Shown here: positions 33,690 through 41,280 of the stretch, piece by piece
How positions within the stretch are numbered: position 1 is the first letter of the stretch
Layout: each line of letters opens with the position of its first letter
DNA from: Bacteroidota bacterium
GTDB taxonomy: Bacteria > Bacteroidota > Bacteroidia > JAIBAJ01
Assembly (NCBI GenBank): GCA_947475205.1
Contig: CANJNG010000018.1
Span: 1-41,280, forward strand
DNA: 41,280 bases
Reading direction: 5' to 3'
Notes under the pieces: generated by a model
What the model was told of the DNA's origin: nothing
The model's database searches: none
The model's input: the letters and a program-made list of their open reading frames with translations, nothing else
Position numbers and translations under genes: made by a program

Positions 33690-34085
33690 CTAATTCCGTT
33701 GCAACATCTTCAACGATTTCAAAAAATTAAAAATTCCTACCCCAATTGCAATAAAGGTTGAAACTATAAAAGTCATCATTATGATTTCGTAGATTAGCAG
33801 CATATAGCTAACCATGTATTCCTGAAAGGTTTTAAGGTCATCATCCAAAATGGCTCCTGTTATGCAGAACAAAAGTGAAATGGCATAAACAGCTAAAAAT
33901 TGCTTTTTGTTGAGAATAAAATATTGAATGGCGAAAAGCACAAATAGAAAGCATGCCCAAATAGAAGCAACAACCAAATGATTGAACCAGCCATCATTGA
34001 AGTCTTGAGCAATTGGAGAAAAAAGCACTTCAAAAACAAACGAAACTAAAAAAATAATTGCAAGGGGCTTAAGATGAGGTTTCAT
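33690..34085 (-). CDS. Small four-helix membrane protein of unknown function
   Basis: The 131-residue protein has about four membrane helices: LAIIFLVSFVFEVLF, HLVVASIWACFLFVLFAI, FLAVYAISLLFCITGAI and MLLIYEIIMMTFIVSTFIAIGVGI. No family was recognised. The longer frame to 34175 was rejected because a TATCTTTG box (34101-34108) places transcription start after it; ATG 34085 follows that box by 15 bp. It lies between the DUF3089 gene and the divergent prs gene. Confidence 0.65.
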   Translation of the reverse strand: MKPHLKPLAIIFLVSFVFEVLFSPIAQDFNDGWFNHLVVASIWACFLFVLFAIQYFILNKKQFLAVYAISLLFCITGAILDDDLKTFQEYMVSYMLLIYEIIMMTFIVSTFIAIGVGIFNFLKSLKMLQRN

Positions 34086-34100
34086 AGTTGAAATTTTTAC

Positions 34101-34108
34101 CAAAGATA
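34101..34108 (-). promoter_or_regulatory. -7 box TATCTTTG of the small membrane protein gene
   Basis: An exact TAnnTTTG match on the minus strand, 15 bp before ATG 34085. Confidence 0.45.
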
Positions 34109-34205
34109 TAAATATTCCAAAGCAAAACGGTTGAACTAATTCTATCAAAACGGAGCACTTGTATCTCAAAAGCACAATAATATAGCCCAGTATGAATAAT
34201 ATTTC

Positions 34206-34213
34206 TATTTTTG
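34206..34213 (+). promoter_or_regulatory. -7 box TATTTTTG of prs
   Basis: An exact TAnnTTTG match, 22 bp before the GTG start at 34236. Confidence 0.45.
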
Positions 34214-34235
34214 CCCCCCTTTTGAAAAAAAGACA

Positions 34236-35168
34236 GTGGAAAAGGCAAAAATATTCGGCGGAACCGTCACAAAAGAATTAGCTTCTAAGATTGCTACACT
34301 ATACGGTGTTGGGCTTGGCAGTAGCGTTGTGGACAAATTCAGCGATGGCGAATTTGCCTGCTACTTCGACGAAACAGTTCGTGGCAAAGATGTCTTTATA
34401 GTTCAAAGCACGATTCCCCCGTCCGACAACTTAATGGAGCTATTATTACTTGCCGATGCTGCAAAGCGGGCAAGTGCTAACCAGATTGTTGCCGTTATTC
34501 CCTATTTCGGTTTTGCACGTCAAGACAGAAAAGATAAACCTCGTGTTTCCATCGGGGCCAAATTAGTAGCTGATTTATTAGGTACTGCCGGCGTTACCCG
34601 TGTGATGACCATGGATTTGCACGCCGACCAAATTCAAGGGTTTTTCAATATTCCGGTTGATCATCTTTTTGCCTCAACTATTTTTCTTCCCTATTTAGAG
34701 CAATTAAAGTTACCAAATCTGCTCGTGGCCACGCCCGATATTGGAGGCACAAAACGGGCAAACGCTTATGCCAAATATCTCAATGCCGATTTAGCTATTT
34801 GCTACAAGCAACGCAAAAAAGCCAACGAAATTGCCAGCATGACTCTCATTGGCGATGTAGTGGGTAAAGATGTAATATTGGTGGACGACATTTGCGACAC
34901 TGCCGGAACGCTATCAAAATCGGCAGATATTATGATGGACAACGGAGCAAGTAGTGTAAGAGCCGTTTGCACACATGCCATTTTAAGCGGGAAAGCTTAC
35001 GAAAACCTTGAAAAGTCAAGTCTTACCGAAATAATTGTAACCGATAGCATTCCACTTCGACAACAAAGTCCCAAAATAAAAGTATTATCCTGTGCCGATA
35101 TGTTTACCGATGTAATCACCAAGCTGCTCAAACACGAAAGCATATCGAAACACTTCATAGTTGGATAG
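34236..35168 (+). CDS. prs: Ribose-phosphate pyrophosphokinase (PRPP synthetase)
   Basis: The 310-residue cytoplasmic enzyme makes PRPP from ribose-5-phosphate and ATP. Landmarks are FSDGEFACYFDETVRGKDVFIVQS (about 29-52), AVIPYFGFARQDRKDKPR (about 87-104, ATP loop), MDLHADQIQGFF (about 129-140, catalytic His and metal), ATPDIGGTKRA, and the PRPP site VILVDDICDTAGTL (about 210-223). Full length with no lost motif. The start is GTG. It is followed by rplY, a pairing common in bacteria; the pth gene that often comes third is absent. Confidence 0.97.
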   Translation: MEKAKIFGGTVTKELASKIATLYGVGLGSSVVDKFSDGEFACYFDETVRGKDVFIVQSTIPPSDNLMELLLLADAAKRASANQIVAVIPYFGFARQDRKDKPRVSIGAKLVADLLGTAGVTRVMTMDLHADQIQGFFNIPVDHLFASTIFLPYLEQLKLPNLLVATPDIGGTKRANAYAKYLNADLAICYKQRKKANEIASMTLIGDVVGKDVILVDDICDTAGTLSKSADIMMDNGASSVRAVCTHAILSGKAYENLEKSSLTEIIVTDSIPLRQQSPKIKVLSCADMFTDVITKLLKHESISKHFIVG

Positions 35169-35234
35169 TTAAGTTAAAAGTTAAATATCCCAATCTCAAG
35201 TCTCACATCTAACAATCAATAAATAAAAACAAAA

Positions 35235-35819
35235 ATGAAATCAGTATCTATTAGCGGCTCGCTGCGTGCGGGCGTAGGAACAAAAGATGCCAAAGCAACT
35301 CGCAGCGAAGGAAAAATTCCTTGTGTATTGTATGGCGGAAAAGAGCAAGTTCACTTCACTGCTCTTGAAAAGGACTTTAAACCTTTAATTTACACTCCAG
35401 AAGTAAAATTAGCCGACCTTACTATTGACGGTCGTACTTTCAAAGCTACCATGAAAGAGGTACAATATCACCCAATCAGCGACAAATTGTTGCATGTGGA
35501 CTTTTTGGAAGTGTCAGACGACAAACCGGTTACTATTGAGATTCCTTTGAAAATCATTGGAAATTCTCCGGGGGTGAAAGCCGGGGGAAAATTGATTACC
35601 AAATTCCGCAAATTAAAAGTGAGAGGGATGGTTGCTAATCTTCCTGAATTTATCAATGTAAGTATTGATAAGCTCGACATCGGTGGCGATATTCGCGTGA
35701 AAGAGCTTTCCCTCGATAATCTTACGGTTTTAAATACACCAAACGCTGTTGTGGTATCTATCGCAATGACTCGTAACGTAGCTACAGCCGCTGCTGAAAC
35801 TACTGGTAAAAAGAAATAG
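35235..35819 (+). CDS. rplY: 50S ribosomal protein L25/general stress protein Ctc
   Basis: The 194-residue protein is the long (TL5/Ctc) form. The N-terminal L25 domain (about 1-95: GTKDAKATRSEGKIPCVLYGGKEQVHFTALEKDF and VQYHPISDKLLHVDFLEV) binds 5S rRNA. The C-terminal beta domain (about 96-180: PLKIIGNSPGVKAGGKLITKFRKLKVRGMVANLPEFINVSIDKL) follows, with a short Ala/Lys tail. It follows prs by 66 bp on the same strand and ends at a strong terminator. Confidence 0.97.
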   Translation: MKSVSISGSLRAGVGTKDAKATRSEGKIPCVLYGGKEQVHFTALEKDFKPLIYTPEVKLADLTIDGRTFKATMKEVQYHPISDKLLHVDFLEVSDDKPVTIEIPLKIIGNSPGVKAGGKLITKFRKLKVRGMVANLPEFINVSIDKLDIGGDIRVKELSLDNLTVLNTPNAVVVSIAMTRNVATAAAETTGKKK

Positions 35820-35840
35820 ACTATAAATCCTAAAAATAAA

Positions 35841-35871
35841 AAGGCCACCTTCTTGAAGGTGGCCTTTTTTT
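35841..35871 (+). terminator. Intrinsic terminator after rplY
   Basis: AAGGCCACCTTC (35841-35852) and GAAGGTGGCCTT (35855-35866) form a 12-bp stem with a tight loop, followed by a T-run. Confidence 0.92.
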
Positions 35872-35903
35872 ATGACTAAAGAGGTTGAGCAATAAAGGAA
35901 ATT

Positions 35904-35925
35904 GAAAGCTGATTTTTAAGCTTTC
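35904..35925 (-). terminator. Weak hairpin downstream of the dioxygenase gene
   Basis: GAAAGCT (35904-35910) pairs with AGCTTTC (35919-35925). On the minus strand it is followed by AATTTCCTTTATT, a weak T-rich tail. Confidence 0.4.
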
Positions 35926-35977
35926 GACTAATTTAAACTATGCAGTGATTTAACAACGAGTCCAATCCGCTACTTCC

Positions 35978-37033
35978 CTAAGCATTTGCCGCCCAACACA
36001 CATATATTTCCCTCGGCCCTCGGTAAGGCATTCTTCCGTGCGAGGTGCTGAAATTATCAATAGCCAAAATATCGCCCTTTTGCCAATTGAAAAACTGCAT
36101 GTTGTCCCAAATCACATCTTCCAAATGAGCCACATACTCTCGTGGAATTTCGCTGCCGTCTTTAAATACGGTGTGCGTACCCAAATCGGAAGCCTTCATG
36201 GTTAACCGTTTGGTAAATGTGAGAAATGAGGTAACTGCCGAATAGAAATAACTGCCTGCCAATTTCTGACGCTTAGCAATATGGCTGTATTCCAATGCTG
36301 CCGCATCACGATGAAATACCTGAGTATGATTAAACCAAACCCCTTCGCCCGTAACGGGATGTTTTATAAAGGAATCTTGCTCATTAAAAAGCCGCAACTT
36401 ATCGCCGGGTAACCACTCAAACTCAATACCGTTAGTTCGGCAACTTTCTTCCACTTTCGCTTTGTCTGTGGTGAGAAACATTTCGTCCCAGCGTTTTAAC
36501 TTCCACAAATCAAACTTTCCTTTTGCATCCGGGCCATCGTAATTGCGGATAGTTTTAACGCCATTTTTTTCAAAAGCATCTCTAACTTCCTTGTTCAAAC
36601 CCTTATAAACCTTTCGGAAATCGCATACCGGAGTTTCGCCATTGGCCAATGGAGCAAGGTGGCAATAGAAAAACAGTTTGCGGGGCGGATACTTCAAAAA
36701 ACTCATTTCGCAGTGCTGCGGAATGGGATAAAAGTCAGGTAACTCGCTGGCCGAAAAGGTATATTTAGTAATGCTGTTTCTTGGAGAAGTACCCAAATAG
36801 TTATTCTTGAGTTCTTCATCCAGTTCCCTTGCGGCATCTTCAAAGTTTTGAGCCGTTTCTACATCAAAGCCTCTGAACAATAACGCTCCGTGCTTTATAT
36901 TTAGCTGCTCCAGTGTATTTTTATTCTGATGAATATAGTCCATCAGGCTTAGCTTTTCTGCTTTTTCGGTTGCTTCAATAACCAGCACACCATCGGTTCT
37001 TTTTTCGGATAATAATCTAGTAACTATAGGCAT
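35978..37033 (-). CDS. TauD/TfdA (SyrP-like) Fe(II)/2-oxoglutarate dioxygenase
   Basis: The 351-residue cytoplasmic enzyme shows GALLFRGFDVE (about 49-59) and the iron site HCE (107-109), an HxE variant as in clavaminate synthase-like and SyrP enzymes. It continues with LFFYCHLAPLANGETPVCDFRKVY (about 120-143), KHPVTGEGVWFNHTQVFHRD, and the distal His332 in SHGRMPYRGPR with an Arg for 2-oxoglutarate. All iron ligands are present, so it should be active; members hydroxylate small acids or carrier-bound amino acids. The frame is open to 37156, but a TATTTTTG box at 37076-37083 lies inside it, so ATG 37033 is used. It is divergent from the collagen-like operon, about 200 bp apart. The substrate is unknown. 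Confidence 0.88.
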   Translation of the reverse strand: MPIVTRLLSEKRTDGVLVIEATEKAEKLSLMDYIHQNKNTLEQLNIKHGALLFRGFDVETAQNFEDAARELDEELKNNYLGTSPRNSITKYTFSASELPDFYPIPQHCEMSFLKYPPRKLFFYCHLAPLANGETPVCDFRKVYKGLNKEVRDAFEKNGVKTIRNYDGPDAKGKFDLWKLKRWDEMFLTTDKAKVEESCRTNGIEFEWLPGDKLRLFNEQDSFIKHPVTGEGVWFNHTQVFHRDAAALEYSHIAKRQKLAGSYFYSAVTSFLTFTKRLTMKASDLGTHTVFKDGSEIPREYVAHLEDVIWDNMQFFNWQKGDILAIDNFSTSHGRMPYRGPREIYVCWAANA

Positions 37034-37075
37034 ATTTAGCGGATTTATCTTGCTGAGTTTGCTTTTAAATTCAGT

Positions 37076-37083
37076 CAAAAATA
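37076..37083 (-). promoter_or_regulatory. -7 box TATTTTTG of the dioxygenase gene
   Basis: An exact TAnnTTTG match on the minus strand, 42 bp before ATG 37033. It rules out the longer frame. Confidence 0.5.
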
Positions 37084-37185
37084 CTGCAAAATACAAACAT
37101 AAAATACATTCTTCTAACTTTCTAAAAATGAACAGATTGATTTGAAAAAAAATCAAAAAAAAAATTACTTGAAACGATATTCTTA

Positions 37186-37193
37186 TATTTTTG
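37186..37193 (+). promoter_or_regulatory. -7 box TATTTTTG of the collagen-like operon
   Basis: An exact TAnnTTTG match, 38 bp before ATG 37232, with TTG at 37169-37171 (spacer 14, shorter than usual). It argues against the longer frame starting at 37142. Confidence 0.45.
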
Positions 37194-37231
37194 TCTCCTT
37201 AAATTTTGTAGAAGAAACGATTTCAAACTTA

Positions 37232-38992
<1,761 letters not shown>

Positions 38993-39018
38993 AATCAACA
39001 ACTAAAATCAATAATCAA

Positions 39019-39519
39019 ATGAAGAAAATCATCCTTTTGGTTTCGGGCATACTTCTCGGTTCGGGAATGTGCTTTTCGCAAACCCTCAGCCCTACCGTTA
39101 TTGCTTCGGCCGGCACAGTTTTTACCGATGGCACCACATCGCTTTCGTGGACATTGGGCGAAATAGCCGTAAGTACAATTACTTCCGGCTCAAACAAACT
39201 AACCCAAGGTTTTCATCAACCCGAAATCAATATCCCCATCGGAATTGATAACGCAAGCGGACAAAACTTTATCAGTGCTTTCCCTAATCCGGTTAGCGAC
39301 AATTTAGTTTTGGCACTTTCCACTGTCGTTACCGAAAACATTTCGGTAGAAATTATGGATATGCTTGGCCGTGTAGTGAAATCGGAAACACTTTATTCAG
39401 GCACCGCCGAAACAAAGCACACTATCCAAATGTCAGATTTTGCTCCGGGTGCATACTTAGTAAAAGCATCGGGCAAAAACAGCAAACTTCTTAAAACAAT
39501 CAAAATCACTAAAATCTAA
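39019..39519 (+). CDS. Small T9SS type A sorting-domain protein
   Basis: The 166-residue protein has a signal peptide (cut near CFSQ, about 21). A short beta domain follows (about 22-72: VFTDGTTSLSWTLGEIAVSTITSGSNKLTQGFHQPEI, a motif common in Bacteroidota secreted proteins). A complete T9SS type A sorting domain (about 85-166) starts FPNPVSDNL and ends LVKASGKNSKLLKTIKI. About half of the protein is therefore a secretion signal. It lies 26 bp after one collagen-like gene and 21 bp before the next, so all three should be cotranscribed. It may be an anchor or accessory subunit of the fibres; that is inference. Confidence 0.88.
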   Translation: MKKIILLVSGILLGSGMCFSQTLSPTVIASAGTVFTDGTTSLSWTLGEIAVSTITSGSNKLTQGFHQPEINIPIGIDNASGQNFISAFPNPVSDNLVLALSTVVTENISVEIMDMLGRVVKSETLYSGTAETKHTIQMSDFAPGAYLVKASGKNSKLLKTIKITKI

Positions 39520-39540
39520 CCCTTCTAAACAATTACAACA

Positions 39541-41097
<1,557 letters not shown>

Positions 41098-41119
41098 TAA
41101 AGCATCTGTTTTTTGTAGA

Positions 41120-41152
41120 AAAGGCTAACCAACACGGTTAGCCTTTTTTTTT
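41120..41152 (+). terminator. Intrinsic terminator of the collagen-like operon
   Basis: AAAGGCTAACC (41120-41130) pairs with GGTTAGCCTTT (41136-41146), loop AACAC, then a run of T. Confidence 0.93.
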
Positions 41153-41155
41153 ATT

Positions 41156-41252
41156 GGTGCATGACAAATTGCACCATTTCGGCAAAATGATTTAACAATC
41201 GTTCAGTTTGCAACGGATTAAAATCCGTTGGTTATGGGATGGGTTTCCATCC
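41156..41252. repeat. Three clustered hairpins, REP-like
   Basis: GGTGCA/TGCACC (41156-41161 with 41170-41175), CAACGGAT/ATCCGTTG (41211-41218 with 41223-41230, loop TAAA) and GGATGG/CCATCC (41237-41242 with 41247-41252, loop GTTT) are perfect inverted repeats downstream of the operon terminator. The last two, close together and with 4-nt loops, resemble repetitive extragenic palindromes moved by REP-associated transposases. Confidence 0.5.
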
Positions 41253-41280
41253 GCATGCATTTAAAATACAATTTGCTATA

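Noticed and set aside
37142-37231. N-terminal extension of the first collagen-like protein
   Set aside because: The extension is basic and Lys/Asn-rich, lies across the -7 box, and would bury the signal peptide.

Overview
The window looks like a chromosomal segment of a Bacteroidota bacterium (class below phylum not resolvable by eye). Several independent signs agree. Secreted proteins carry C-terminal type IX secretion (T9SS) type A sorting domains. There is a gldE-gldD gliding-motility pair, a TonB-family protein with the Bacteroidota-type N-terminus, and DUF5686, DUF4476 and DUF3089 proteins. Many genes have a TAnnTTTG box, the -7 element of Bacteroidota promoters, just upstream of the start. 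Shine-Dalgarno sequences are mostly lacking and the DNA is AT-rich. No transposase, integrase, cas gene or prophage was recognised.

Layout. (1) 1-5974, minus strand: a four-gene operon with a periplasmic beta-propeller/SpoIIE-phosphatase sensor, an RPE-like domain fused to CBS domains, a DAHP-synthase-like enzyme and a KdsC-like HAD phosphatase. The last three are translationally coupled and look like a cassette for a 3-deoxy-ulosonic acid; this is the most interesting metabolic unit here. (2) 6000-12190: small heat shock protein, SPOR protein, an exported glutamine-amidotransferase-like protein of a family often mislabelled 'asparagine synthetase B' beside a DUF5686 outer-membrane protein, and a TonB-like protein. 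(3) 12150-16737, minus: a polysaccharide block (GT2, DUF354 glycosyltransferase, Wzx-like flippase, Wzy-like polymerase). (4) 16858-25033: WD40 protein, a secreted protein, a Zn-metallopeptidase, CTP synthase, a lipoprotein, initiator tRNA-Met, WbqC-like protein and a GH36 alpha-galactosidase. (5) 25272-28713: a large T9SS cargo protein with an N,N-dimethylformamidase-like domain, then about 1 kb without a gene that holds a nine-G tract and an array of 42-bp repeats, each with a palindromic core. (6) 28714-35871: phosphoribosyltransferase, gldE, gldD, DUF4476 protein, S4 RNA-binding protein, DUF3089 hydrolase, a small membrane protein, prs and rplY/ctc. (7) 35978-41152: a TauD/SyrP-like dioxygenase divergent from a three-gene surface operon in which two collagen-like (Gly-Pro-Thr) proteins flank a small T9SS protein. 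The window ends in a cluster of hairpins resembling REP elements.

How the parts relate. Much of the window concerns the cell envelope: sugar precursor synthesis, polysaccharide assembly, outer-membrane proteins, gliding/T9SS factors and surface proteins, interspersed with housekeeping genes (pyrG, prs, rplY, tRNA-fMet). The positions of TAnnTTTG boxes were used to correct start codons: several longer open frames begin upstream of the presumed transcription start and were shortened.
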